This document shows, piece after piece, positions 56,534-64,000 of a stretch of 64,000 nucleotides of DNA. Every line of letters starts with the position of its first letter. Position 1 is the first letter of the stretch. Under the pieces are notes generated by a model. It saw only the letters and a list, made by a program, of their open reading frames with translations, searched no databases and was not told the origin of the DNA. The stretch is from Paenibacillus sp. FSL R5-0490. GTDB lineage: Bacteria; Bacillota; Bacilli; Bacillales; Cytobacillaceae. The DNA is taken from positions 96,001-160,000 of the forward strand of contig NZ_MRTQ01000010.1 of the NCBI RefSeq assembly GCF_001956215.1. The letters run 5' to 3'. The position numbers and the translations under genes were made by a program.

Positions 56534-58174
56534 GTGGGAACCTCCTTGATACTATTAGACTACATTGTCAATCTCTCCATTTTTTCATTACTGGTCAGTG
56601 TGCCTTTAATTCTCCGCTCGTTTATGAGTCATAAACCGCTTAAGGACCTGCATCTTTTGGGCGGCATATATGCAGGCATTATTTCTGTCATTCTAGTGGG
56701 TTTATCTTTTAACGAGCAGGGTTATTCCTATGATATTCGATATGCCATTCTGATTTTGGTGTTTTCCTATTTGGGACCGGGAGCAGGTTTTATTACCGCA
56801 ATGATTGCTCTTGTCACAAGGCTTGCAGTCAGTGAGAATTGGCTGCCTGCTGTAATAGGGCTGCTGCTTATTTTGATTGCTTTCACTGTCATACATAGAT
56901 ATACCCAGCACCATAAGGCGGTTAAAAAAACGGTCATATTATATGGTGTGTATTGTGTCATTTATATTATAACGGTGCCTATCATTTTTAACGTTTTTAG
57001 AGACAGCCCGATTTTTCATCTGCAATATCTTCTGTTTGTGGGTCTTGGTGTCATTGTTGGGAGTTTGCTGATTGAATCCTATGAAAGGCTGATTCGAATC
57101 ATCACAGAAAAAAAGCGGATGGAAAAAACGCTGGAAGAAAGTGAGTCTAAGTACCGGTTAATCGCTGAAAATACATCAGACCTTATCGCTGTCATGGACA
57201 GGGATCGCAGTTTGAGTTATCTATCTCCGTCTCATGAGTTCGTCTTAGGATATGAAGTGACCGAACTGCAAAAGATGGAAGTGGATATTGTTCTTCATCC
57301 TGATGAATCGGAAAAATTTCAGGCAGGCATGCAAAGGATATTTGAGAATAATGAGAGAATGGCTATGGAGTTCCGCCTAAAGCATAGAGAAGGCCATTGG
57401 ATAGAATTTGAATCACTTTGTATGCCGGTTGAAGGTGAAAATGGTGTAATCGAGCATGTCGTCATGATTAGCAGGGATATTTCTGAGAGAAAAAAAGCAG
57501 AGGGATTTCTTTTGCAGTCTGAGAAATTATCGATTGTCGGGGAGCTTGCAGCCGGGGTTGCCCATGAAATCAGAAACCCGCTTACAACCATTAAAGGGTT
57601 TCTGCAGCTTTATAAGAGCGGCAATAGCCAAATTAATGAATTGCTGCTAAGCGAACTTGAGCGCATTGAAAATATCACCACTGAAATGCTTTCGCTTGGA
57701 AAACCTCAGGCCATACAAATGGACACAGCTAAGTTAACGGATATTATTGAGAATACAGTCGATTTATTATCTCCGCAGGCAAATATGAACGGAATCCAGT
57801 TTAAGCTGAATTTTGCAGATAGTGATTTTTTGATATTATGTGAAAAAAATCAAATCAAACAGGTTTTTTTGAATATCTTAAAAAATGCCATGGAAGCTAT
57901 GGATGACGGAGGGGAGATTGAGGTTTCCCTCAAGAGTAATAATGACGGGGAATGTATTGTCTCATTCCAGGACCAGGGGTGCGGAATACCTGACGAATTT
58001 CTGCCGAGACTGGGTGAACCTTTTTATACATTAAAAGAAAAAGGGACAGGTCTTGGACTTATGATTTGCCATAAGATCATTAAGCAGCATCATGGCAGCA
58101 TTGTATATAAAAGCAAGATTGGTGAAGGTACTTTAATAGAGATTACATTGCCGCTTTTAAAAACAATTAAATAA
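56534..58174 (+). CDS. Sporulation-type sensor histidine kinase (5TM + PAS)
   Basis: 546 residues. Six N-terminal helices forming the 5TMR-LYT-like sensor (about 5-190), PAS domain with YLSPSHEFVLGY and FRLKHREGHWIEFESLCMPVEG-type PAC (about 205-330), HisKA with the phospho-His in ELAAGVAHEIRNPLTTIKGFLQLYKSG (about 340-368), and HATPase with QIKQVFLNILKNAMEAM, DQGCGIPDEFLPRLGEPFYTLKEKGTGLGLMICHKIIKQHHG. It resembles KinB/KinE-type sporulation kinases; no response regulator is adjacent. GTG 56534 or TTG 56546 are the likely starts; GGTGGG is eight bases before TTG. Its original terminator is split by the IS. Confidence 0.9.
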   Translation: MGTSLILLDYIVNLSIFSLLVSVPLILRSFMSHKPLKDLHLLGGIYAGIISVILVGLSFNEQGYSYDIRYAILILVFSYLGPGAGFITAMIALVTRLAVSENWLPAVIGLLLILIAFTVIHRYTQHHKAVKKTVILYGVYCVIYIITVPIIFNVFRDSPIFHLQYLLFVGLGVIVGSLLIESYERLIRIITEKKRMEKTLEESESKYRLIAENTSDLIAVMDRDRSLSYLSPSHEFVLGYEVTELQKMEVDIVLHPDESEKFQAGMQRIFENNERMAMEFRLKHREGHWIEFESLCMPVEGENGVIEHVVMISRDISERKKAEGFLLQSEKLSIVGELAAGVAHEIRNPLTTIKGFLQLYKSGNSQINELLLSELERIENITTEMLSLGKPQAIQMDTAKLTDIIENTVDLLSPQANMNGIQFKLNFADSDFLILCEKNQIKQVFLNILKNAMEAMDDGGEIEVSLKSNNDGECIVSFQDQGCGIPDEFLPRLGEPFYTLKEKGTGLGLMICHKIIKQHHGSIVYKSKIGEGTLIEITLPLLKTIK

Positions 58175-58194
58175 ATTGAAAAGAGCAGGGGGAG

Positions 58195-59663
58195 TAAACT
58201 GGCACCTATTTCAAGGACAATATAAAAAAAGAGGTTAAGCAGCTAGAAGATGATTCCTATATTGAATGGGGGTCATCTTCTTTAAGTTCCACTGATAACG
58301 GTAATTGTTATAGTAGACCATATAATGTTTTATTTTTGACCGCAATTCCTTCAATGATGTGGCCGATTTATAATCAACATCATCTTTAAGATGGCCAAAG
58401 AATGATTCTTGTGGAGCGTTATCCCAACAGTTGCCTCTCCTTGACATGGACTGACCCAGACCGTTTTTCTTTAATAGCTTCTGATAACTCGGACTTGTGT
58501 AATGGCTTCCTTGGTCTGAGTGGATAAAGGCATCTTTATGGAGTTTAACTTTCTTGTTGTTCATTAATTTATGGATCGTTTTCGTGGCTATGTCCAATGT
58601 GATTCGGTCAGACACATGGTAAGCCAAAATTTCGTTGGTGGAAGCGTCTTTTACGGTCGACAAATAAGCCATGCACTTACCGTTATATGGTAAATAGGTA
58701 ATGTCCGTAAGCAACACTTTTCCCGGTATCCCTTGCTTAAATTCCCTGTTTAGTTTATTGGAGACAACCTGATGCTCCATTGTAGCTTTCGCAATCTTTT
58801 TATAAGGGTTGGGTTTTCTGTGAGGACAAACGATTCCGTATTTTCTCATGATTCTCTGTATCTTTTTACGGCTAAAGACTATGTTAAATTCATTCTCCAA
58901 TATCATTTTTATGGAGCGGGAACCTTTCTTATATCCGCGTTTGTTAAATGCCTTTAGGATGATTCCCTTTGCTTCAAGGTCAAGTTTCTCCCTTGCTTCC
59001 CGGACAGAGGAGGCTTTCAGGTAGCTGTAATATCCCGAACGGGATACATCAAGAAGACCACAAAAATACTTGGTCATCCCCTTAAAGCCATTTTGTTCAA
59101 TAGTTTCCTGGATCAATTGGTATGCCTTATTCGGAGTTAGATTTTCGTTTGAGTTTAGCAGCCTCCTTTCTGTCGCTTCTAGCTTTTTTAACAAGTTCAC
59201 CTGTCCTTCCAAAAGCTCAATTCTTGCTTTTTGCCGTTCAATTATTTCAGCTGCTGTAAGCTCGCGTTTCATAGGTCTTCCGGAACTCATTTTCCTTGAA
59301 TCTTTAAGTCCAATTAGGCCATTCTTTTCATAGGCTTTTTTCCACCTGTGAGCTGACTGTTCAATTCGTTTAATGCCGATGATGTCCGCATTAAATCCAT
59401 TCTCCTCAAAGATCTGACGAGGGAGTTTGCCGGTTTGGTATTCATCTATGAATCTACTTTTAAATTCATCTGTGTAGGTAATAGAGCTTTCACTGACACG
59501 CTGTACATTTGGATTTTTTTGAAGTGTCTTTATCTCATTAGCTGAAAAAGTTATTTTACTCATAATGTCTCCTAATCCCCATATTCTTAATTCAAGTATA
59601 TAAAAAATACCTGTAGGTTGAACACTCTCTTTTTCGAGTGTCCTTCCTACAGGTACCATTTTA
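58195..59663 (-). mobile_element. IS3-family insertion sequence (1469 bp)
   Basis: A complete element with one transposase gene reading leftward. The ends are imperfect inverted repeats: left TAAACTGGCACCTATTTCAA..., right (minus strand) TAAAATGGTACCTGTAGGAA..., both followed by GGACA, with about 19 of 25 positions equal. GAG direct repeats at 58192-58194 and 59664-59666 fit the 3-bp duplication of the family. Removing the IS and one GAG restores a stem AAAGAGCAGGG-loop-CCCTGCTTTTTT, so the element sits in a terminator loop. Confidence 0.85.
58235..59563 (-). CDS. IS3-family transposase (fused OrfA-OrfB)
   Basis: 442 residues in one frame; most IS3 members make this by frameshifting. N-terminal HTH (SITYTDEFKSRFIDEYQTGKLPRQIFEENGFN) and leucine-zipper-like segment (EIIERQKARIELLEGQVNLLKKLEA), then HTH_21 and the rve integrase core with the DDE triad: LLTDITYLPYNGK (Asp), AFIHSDQGSHYTSP (Asp) and RRGNCWDNAPQESFFGHLK (Glu, 35 residues later). 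ATG 59563 has AGGAGACATT upstream; the open frame to 59659 is not coding. Looks intact and possibly active. Confidence 0.92.
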   Translation of the reverse strand: MSKITFSANEIKTLQKNPNVQRVSESSITYTDEFKSRFIDEYQTGKLPRQIFEENGFNADIIGIKRIEQSAHRWKKAYEKNGLIGLKDSRKMSSGRPMKRELTAAEIIERQKARIELLEGQVNLLKKLEATERRLLNSNENLTPNKAYQLIQETIEQNGFKGMTKYFCGLLDVSRSGYYSYLKASSVREAREKLDLEAKGIILKAFNKRGYKKGSRSIKMILENEFNIVFSRKKIQRIMRKYGIVCPHRKPNPYKKIAKATMEHQVVSNKLNREFKQGIPGKVLLTDITYLPYNGKCMAYLSTVKDASTNEILAYHVSDRITLDIATKTIHKLMNNKKVKLHKDAFIHSDQGSHYTSPSYQKLLKKNGLGQSMSRRGNCWDNAPQESFFGHLKDDVDYKSATSLKELRSKIKHYMVYYNNYRYQWNLKKMTPIQYRNHLLAA

Positions 59664-59678
59664 GAGTCCCTGCTTTTT

Positions 59679-60191
59679 TCAATTTATCTTGGAAGAACCT
59701 TCAAGCTCGGGATCCATAAGTCTCTTTTTTGCAAAGCGAAACACAATAATGAGCATGACAGCCGCTGCCGGATAAACCGGGATTGAATAGACCAGCTTCC
59801 ATCCTGTATAGATCAGTGCATGATTTTTAACAGTAAGCCATTCGAAGAATAGGGAAAAGGCACTCCAGCCAAGTATGTACCAAATAGACTTTTTGCCATA
59901 TAGCTCCCAGCGGTCAAAGCCAAATAAAAACAGCAAAGCAGAGCAAGGGTACATAAAAAAATGAAAGAGGGCCCCCGATAGTTCATAAGTAGGGTTGTCA
60001 CCAAATAGATACATCTGAAAAGGCGTGGCCAGGAGAAAGTAATCAATGGTTGCAACCAATGCAAGGTTATAAATCCATATGACCGTTACTAAAACGGGGG
60101 GGAAGTACTTACGGATCGGCAGAAATAAGAGTATGGCAATTGCGGAAGATATAATAAAGAACCATTCATTCCAATCAAATGTTACATTCAT
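59679..60191 (-). CDS. CBO0543-family membrane protein
   Basis: 170 residues, five to six helices (EWFFIISSAIAILLFLPIRKYFP, VTVIWIYNLALVATIDYF, SGALFHFFMYPCSALLFLFGFDRWELYGK, KSIWYILGWSAFSLFFEWLTVKN, IPVYPAAAVMLIIVFRFAKKR). The central FFMYPCSALLFL-x-x-FDRW block and FFEWLTVKNHALIYTGW match CBO0543-family proteins of Clostridia and Bacilli; function unknown. Start ATG 60191 with weak GGGGATTAGAC. The IS lies just past its stop; its terminator was the one split by the IS. Confidence 0.75.
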   Translation of the reverse strand: MNVTFDWNEWFFIISSAIAILLFLPIRKYFPPVLVTVIWIYNLALVATIDYFLLATPFQMYLFGDNPTYELSGALFHFFMYPCSALLFLFGFDRWELYGKKSIWYILGWSAFSLFFEWLTVKNHALIYTGWKLVYSIPVYPAAAVMLIIVFRFAKKRLMDPELEGSSKIN

Positions 60192-60196
60192 AAAGT

Positions 60197-60661
60197 CTAA
60201 TCCCCTCTATATAGGATTTTGCGGAAAAACTTCATAAAGCCGATTAATGCCAGTAGTGACACCAGCCAAAAAGTAAATGACCACCAAATTTTCCAATGAA
60301 CATGAATCAGCACTCCAGCTGTATGCCCAAGCCATTCCAGCCCGCCTAAGATCAAGATAAAAAAGATGATTAAAAGGAGCTTTTTCTTGTATGTTTTCTG
60401 GATAAGAAAATAGTTCAAAAAAAGGACCATCAATGCAGGGAAAAGCAAAATACGATTAAGAAAATGGGCGAATTCATAGCTCAGTTGTTCCGGAATGACG
60501 AGAGTTTTGAAGTTCATATAGCATAGGGCTGAAAGATTTTGAAAAAGATACGAGCTCACCATCCAATAGACGAGGACTTCCAAAATATGCAGATGTTTCT
60601 TTAGTTTAATAAAAAGAAACAATACGAACATATTGATCATGAGGTATATAAGAAAAATCAT
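60197..60661 (-). CDS. CBO0543-like membrane protein
   Basis: 154 residues, about five helices (MIFLIYLMINMFVLFLFIKL, ILEVLVYWMVSSYLFQNL, LNRILLFPALMVLFLNYFLIQ, KKLLLIIFFILILGGLEWLGHTAGVL, WWSFTFWLVSLLALIGFMKFFRKIL). The N-terminal LLFPALMVLFLNYF and GLEWLGHTAGV fit the same family as the next gene, so this is likely a tandem paralogue. AAAGGGGG precedes ATG 60661; extension to 60733 has no site. Downstream partner starts 5 bases later. Confidence 0.7.
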   Translation of the reverse strand: MIFLIYLMINMFVLFLFIKLKKHLHILEVLVYWMVSSYLFQNLSALCYMNFKTLVIPEQLSYEFAHFLNRILLFPALMVLFLNYFLIQKTYKKKLLLIIFFILILGGLEWLGHTAGVLIHVHWKIWWSFTFWLVSLLALIGFMKFFRKILYRGD

Positions 60662-60775
60662 TATGCAGGAACCCCCTTTGTCTCTCTGGCTCTTTTTCAA
60701 ACGACTTAGATTGTTTCTTTTTATCTTGTTCATTAAAGGCTGTTTTATTAAGTAACCTGATCAAGTTATTGATAA

Positions 60776-60805
60776 GAAAAGACGAGGAGCTTGCTGCTCC
60801 TCGTC
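60776..60805 (-). terminator. Terminator of the aldo/keto reductase gene
   Basis: GACGAGGAGC and GCTCCTCGTC, then TTTTC on the minus strand. Confidence 0.85.
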
Positions 60806-60812
60806 GGTATAT

Positions 60813-61646
60813 TTAGAAATCAAAATTGTCAGGGTCTGGGCCGACGCGTAAATGTTCATCTAAGGAATTAATCAATTCCATGTCCTGCTGAGATAGTTCA
60901 AAATCAAATAAACCTGCATTTTCTTCTATGCGATGAGGTTTTGTTGACTTAGGGATGACGATAATGCCGTTTTGCAGGTGCCACCTCAGGACAATTTGGG
61001 CAATGGATTTTCCGTGTTTTTCAGCCATTTCAGTCAGGACCTCGTTTTCGAATAATCCGCCTTGCATTAGTGGAGCCCACGCTTCAATATGCATGTTATG
61101 TTTGGCAGCAAAGGCGCGAAGTTCAGTTTGAGCCAATTTCGGGTGCAATTCAATTTGGTTAATCATAGGTTTGACCTCAGCTGCTTTCAATAGATTTTCT
61201 AAATGGCTGATCTGAAAGTTGCTGACGCCAATCGCTTTGATCTTGCCTTCTTTATATAAATCTTCCAGTGCTCTCCAAGTTTCCGTGTATTTCCCCTCAA
61301 CAGGCCAATGGATCAAATAAAGGTCAAGATATTCAAGCCTCATTTTTTCCAATGAGGTGTTAAACGCCTTAAGAGTTGCTTCGTAGCCCTGGTCGGAATT
61401 CCACACTTTTGAAGTGATAAAAAGTTCCTCTCTATTACAGTCAGACTGGCGGATGGCTTCTCCGACCCATTCCTCGTTGCCGTAGATGGAAGCTGTGTCG
61501 ATGCTTCTATATCCAATCTCAATTGCTGCTTTAACAGCTGTTATTAGTTCTTCTTCCTTTTCCACTTTAAATACACCAAGGCCAACCCTGGGCATGTTAA
61601 CTCCATTTGCAAGTGCTGCAGTAGCAGATAAAGATAGTTTATTCAT
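60813..61646 (-). CDS. ytbE: Aldo/keto reductase (YtbE-like)
   Basis: 277 residues, (beta/alpha)8 NADPH oxidoreductase. GVNMPRVGLGVFKVEKEEEL start, catalytic tetrad D in YRSIDTASIYGNEEWVG (Asp-Tyr), K in ELFITSKVW, H in YLDLYLIHWPVEGKY; nucleotide-binding KSTKPHRIEENAGLFDFELSQQDMELI. Resembles B. subtilis YtbE/YvgN (methylglyoxal reductase). Preceded by GGAGTG and transcribed with the MFS gene (17 bases apart), itself divergent from HxlR: the B. subtilis ytcD-ytbD-ytbE set. Confidence 0.92.
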   Translation of the reverse strand: MNKLSLSATAALANGVNMPRVGLGVFKVEKEEELITAVKAAIEIGYRSIDTASIYGNEEWVGEAIRQSDCNREELFITSKVWNSDQGYEATLKAFNTSLEKMRLEYLDLYLIHWPVEGKYTETWRALEDLYKEGKIKAIGVSNFQISHLENLLKAAEVKPMINQIELHPKLAQTELRAFAAKHNMHIEAWAPLMQGGLFENEVLTEMAEKHGKSIAQIVLRWHLQNGIIVIPKSTKPHRIEENAGLFDFELSQQDMELINSLDEHLRVGPDPDNFDF

Positions 61647-61662
61647 ATAAGTCACTCCTTAA

Positions 61663-62862
61663 TTAGTCAATTTGTTTCTCAAGTTTTTTTAGCCATCCCG
61701 TCAGAAATACGGCCCCAAGCACCATTATTCCGCCAATCCAGGGTGTGTGAATTAAGCCGATAGAGTCGACAATCAGTCCGCCGGCAAATGAGCCGATAGC
61801 AATCCCGATATTAAACGCTGCGATATTTAATGCGGAAGCCACATTGACAGCTGAAGGAACATATTTCTCAGCCAGGTTTACCACTAAAATTTGAAGGCCT
61901 GGCACATTCATGAAAGCAAATAAGCCCATTAGAAAAATAGCAATAAGCCCAAGAATTTTAAAAGGTGCTGCAAAAGTGAGAAGGCCCAAAATAATGGCTT
62001 GCAGAGTAAACATCCAAAATAACGCTTTTAATGGATCTTTGTCAGAAGCTTTTCCGCCAAGAACATTGCCAATAGCCACGGCCACTCCGTAAGCAAGCAG
62101 AATAATGCTGACCCATTTTGCGCTAAACCCTGTTACATCTTCGAGAAGGGGTGTCAGATAGGTAAAAGCTACAAAAGTTCCTCCGTATCCGAGTGCAGTA
62201 ATGCTAAATGCTAAAAGCAGTTTTCCGCTGTTTAAAATTTTCAGCTGTTCACTAAACTTGGAAGCTGGTGCTTGTTTAAGATTTGCAGGAATCAGTATGG
62301 CACTGGCGATAATCCCAATTATCCCTAACAGAGCCACTCCCCAGAAGGTGGCTCTCCAGCCAAATATCTGTCCAATAAACGTTCCGAGCGGTACACCTGT
62401 CACGGTTGCTACAGTCAAGCCGGTGAACATAAAGGCGATCGCACTGGCCCGTTTATTTTCAGGAACTAAATCAGCAGCAATGGTCGAACCAATTGAGAAA
62501 AAGATGCCGTGTGAAAAAGCTGTTATAAAACGCGCAGCAAGCAAAAGGGCAAAAGATGAAGACATGGCTGCGACAGAATTTCCGATGATAAATAAAACCA
62601 TTAATGACATAAGCAAATACTTTCTGTTCATTTTACTGGTTAAAGCAGTTAGTACAGGTGCACCAATGGCAACTCCCATGGCATAACCGGAAATCAATAA
62701 ACCGGCCAATGTAATGGATATTCCCAAATCACCTGATATGGTAGATAAAAGCCCTACAGGCACGAACTCTGTGGTCCCTATGCCGAATGCACTGATTGCG
62801 AGTGCAAAAAGGGCTGGAGTACTGCCTTTTTCTTTTTGTCTATTTATTGCAATTGAATTCAT
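61663..62862 (-). CDS. ytbD: MFS transporter (YtbD-like)
   Basis: 399 residues, 12 helices; motif SAFGIGTTEFVPVGLLSTISGDLGIS near the start is typical of the AraJ/YdhP/YtbD efflux branch. GYAMGVAIGAPVLTALTSKMNRKYLLMSLMVLF is motif A. With ytbE, controlled by the divergent HxlR gene. AAGGAGGATTCA precedes ATG 62862 at a 10-base gap; the frame to 62961 has no site and crosses the operator region. Confidence 0.92.
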   Translation of the reverse strand: MNSIAINRQKEKGSTPALFALAISAFGIGTTEFVPVGLLSTISGDLGISITLAGLLISGYAMGVAIGAPVLTALTSKMNRKYLLMSLMVLFIIGNSVAAMSSSFALLLAARFITAFSHGIFFSIGSTIAADLVPENKRASAIAFMFTGLTVATVTGVPLGTFIGQIFGWRATFWGVALLGIIGIIASAILIPANLKQAPASKFSEQLKILNSGKLLLAFSITALGYGGTFVAFTYLTPLLEDVTGFSAKWVSIILLAYGVAVAIGNVLGGKASDKDPLKALFWMFTLQAIILGLLTFAAPFKILGLIAIFLMGLFAFMNVPGLQILVVNLAEKYVPSAVNVASALNIAAFNIGIAIGSFAGGLIVDSIGLIHTPWIGGIMVLGAVFLTGWLKKLEKQID

Positions 62863-62970
62863 CAGCAATGAATCCTCCTTATTAAAGTAATAGCAGTTAA
62901 GAAAGTATAGCCAGGCGCCTTGGCCATGCAATCTTATGATAGATAGTATGGAGCATGTCAAACATAGTGA

Positions 62971-63013
62971 ACAGTACGTACTTTAAAGTAATGCAGGCAC
63001 TAAAAAGTACCCT
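62971..63013. promoter_or_regulatory. HxlR-type operator, copy 1
   Basis: GAACAGTACGTACTTTAAAG followed by TAATGCAGGCACTAAAAAGT and ACC. It lies 109 bases before the MFS start. It repeats the element at 63078. Confidence 0.7.
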
Positions 63014-63077
63014 ATGGTCAATTTCACCATGTTGTTTTATGCTTCCTTATGCTATTATGGATGGCATGATTCGAAAT

Positions 63078-63120
63078 GAATAGTACGCACTTTAAAGTAA
63101 TGTAGGTACTTTCTAGTGCC
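63078..63120. promoter_or_regulatory. HxlR-type operator, copy 2
   Basis: GAATAGTACGCACTTTAAAG followed by TAATGTAGGTACTTTCTAGT and GCC. Same 43-base pattern, roughly five of six positions equal, directly repeated. It ends 24 bases before the HxlR gene. TGCTATTAT (63050-63058) resembles an extended -10 upstream of it. Confidence 0.7.
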
Positions 63121-63143
63121 TATCAAAAAGAGGGGGAAGGAAG

Positions 63144-63473
63144 TTGGCTTACAATATTCCGGTAGAAGCTACTTTAGATGTGATTGGCGGGAAGTGGAAA
63201 GTTGTAATTATGTGTCATTTAATTAAAGGTGAAAAGCGAACCAGTGAGCTTAAACGCCTTATGCCTGGGATTACGCAAAAAATGCTGACTCAGCAGCTTC
63301 GCGAACTTGAAGAGGATGGAGTTGTAAACCGCACTGTTTATGATCAAGTGCCCCCTAAGGTTGTATATTCACTAACAGATTACGGATGGTCACTTCGCCC
63401 GATCCTGGATGCGATGTGCAACTGGGGAGAAGGACATATTGAGTTAACAGGCGGAGAGCTTGTGGAACAATAA
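63144..63473 (+). CDS. ytcD: HxlR-family regulator (YtcD-like)
   Basis: 109 residues: winged HTH with [78 protein letters not shown]; the usual HxlR Cys near the start is absent ([10 protein letters not shown]). It resembles YtcD, and MarR-like YodB/CatR thiol sensors are relatives. TTG start with GGGGGAAGG upstream. It faces the ytbD-ytbE pair across a region with two 43-base direct repeats, one near each gene. Terminator follows. Confidence 0.92.
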   Translation: MAYNIPVEATLDVIGGKWKVVIMCHLIKGEKRTSELKRLMPGITQKMLTQQLRELEEDGVVNRTVYDQVPPKVVYSLTDYGWSLRPILDAMCNWGEGHIELTGGELVEQ

Positions 63474-63479
63474 AAAGTT

Positions 63480-63516
63480 AAGGACTCGTATGCTATAGGC
63501 AAACGAGTCCTTTTTA
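63480..63516 (+). terminator. Terminator after ytcD
   Basis: AAGGACTCGT and ACGAGTCCTT, then TTTA. Confidence 0.85.
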
Positions 63517-63525
63517 ATGGCAAAG

Positions 63526-63852
63526 CTATTTACTCTTTATTTGTTCGCGGATACTCTCGAGCTCCTCAAGCGATAATGAGCCAAGTGACTTCTTAATTTC
63601 TTCCTCGATTTGTTTCTTATTATTTTCCCTGTATTGCTTCCACCATTCCCGCAGTCCTTCCGTATTTGCAAGCAGATACTCGATATCGATTTCTTCTACC
63701 TCATCATCCGATAGATAATTTAAAACAGAAGCTAGCATCCGATTTAGCTTGCTGATGTCATCCTCATTTTTTGTGATAGGGGTATTTGATGGTGCTTCAG
63801 TATCCTTCTTGGTCTCTTCCCCGCTGTCTGCTGATGCTGCTTTCCTTGGCAT
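63526..63852 (-). CDS. Acidic hypothetical protein
   Basis: 108 residues, charged and low in hydrophobics. N-terminal part is Ser/Glu/Thr-rich and looks disordered (ASADSGEETKKDTEAPSNTPITKNEDD); the rest is helical (ISKLNRMLASVLNYLSDDEVEEIDIEYLLANTEGLREWWKQYRENNKKQIEEEIKKSL-GSLSLEELESIREQIKS). No known family; it could be an adaptor protein. GAAAGGGCTG lies before ATG, at 5 bases. Monocistronic. The ytcD terminator overlaps the end in the other direction. Confidence 0.72.
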   Translation of the reverse strand: MPRKAASADSGEETKKDTEAPSNTPITKNEDDISKLNRMLASVLNYLSDDEVEEIDIEYLLANTEGLREWWKQYRENNKKQIEEEIKKSLGSLSLEELESIREQIKSK

Positions 63853-63979
63853 AAAATCAGCCCTTTCTAATACGAATAAGAATTGCTCTTAGTATTGCCT
63901 CAAAAAAATAATTAAAAAACTGAACGATATTTATTAATAAGCGTCTCATAAGTAAAGTCATTAATTGGGGGTACTCATA

Positions 63980-64000
63980 ATGAAAGAACGTGAGTTCGAA
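63980..64000 (+). CDS. Start of a gene cut by the right edge
   Basis: ATGAAAGAACGTGAGTTCGAA (MKEREFE) begins eight bases after GGGGG. Only seven codons are in the window, so the product cannot be named. Confidence 0.4.

Noticed and set aside
59564..59659. N-terminal extension of the transposase
   Set aside because: Covers the IS end and hairpin; the AGGAGA site lies before ATG 59563 instead.
1..64000. tRNA, rRNA, CRISPR, prophage, toxin-antitoxin or restriction genes
   Set aside because: Looked for and none found by reading; a tool-based search could still reveal small RNAs.

Overview
The window is chromosomal DNA of a low-GC, Gram-positive, spore-former-type Bacillaceae. The evidence is strong GGAGG ribosome sites, many Rho-independent terminators, T-box-free riboswitch control (glycine, Mn2+/yybP-ykoY, two TPP), Fur/PerR-type boxes, and gene sets matching Bacillus subtilis and B. 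anthracis (phoD, ykoY, hmoA, frl, glv, ytcD-ytbD-ytbE, asbABCDEF). A Cytobacillus- or Mesobacillus-like member outside the B. cereus group is a guess. No rRNA, tRNA, prophage or CRISPR array was seen.

Layout. 1-4.9 kb: end of an MFS gene; tandem glycine riboswitch before purU; a small FbpB-like basic protein; phoD (frameshifted) with a TatA gene. 5-7.4 kb: DoxX-like membrane protein behind an Fnr/Rex-like palindrome; yybP-ykoY riboswitch, a second FbpB-like protein and the TerC-family gene ykoY. 7.4-12.1 kb: small housekeeping and membrane genes, an XRE regulator set, a thioesterase, an FMN 2-hydroxyacid oxidase and a DUF302 gene behind a CsoR/CstR-like operator. 12.1-13.9 kb: thiW and tenA, each under its own TPP riboswitch. 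13.9-20.1 kb: DUF1287 protein, TIM-barrel protein, DUF6843-like protein, an envelope operon (polysaccharide deacetylase, DedA, MGDG-synthase-type glycosyltransferase) and Mn catalase.

20.2-39 kb is an iron island: ABC siderophore uptake (ATPase, binding lipoprotein, two permeases), a ferredoxin/flavodoxin reductase, an MFS exporter, the heme monooxygenase hmoA, a second permease pair, a Btr-like AraC-plus-binding-domain regulator, a second binding lipoprotein, and the complete petrobactin biosynthesis operon asbABCDEF. Six Fur boxes punctuate it. Synthesis, probable export, uptake, release and sensing appear to be linked at one locus; the second transporter lacks its own ATPase and probably borrows that of the first.

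39-52 kb is carbohydrate metabolism: BmrA-like ABC exporter, fructosamine operon frlB-O-N-M-D with frlR, a DUF3298 protein, and an alpha-glucoside PTS operon (RpiR regulator, IIBC, 6-phospho-alpha-glucosidase). 52-56.4 kb: ahpCF behind a PerR-like box; an autoregulated-looking PadR/HAAS/YjdM unit. 56.5-64 kb: a PAS histidine kinase, an intact IS3-family element sitting in the loop of what was a bidirectional terminator, two CBO0543-like membrane proteins, the ytbE/ytbD pair with divergent ytcD and duplicated 43-bp operators, and a small hypothetical gene.

The most unexplained signal is a perfect palindrome with core AATCAAACGTTTGATT that occurs five times. Every copy lies at the 3' end of a transcription unit next to an intrinsic terminator; in two cases it supplies the stop codon of the adjacent gene.
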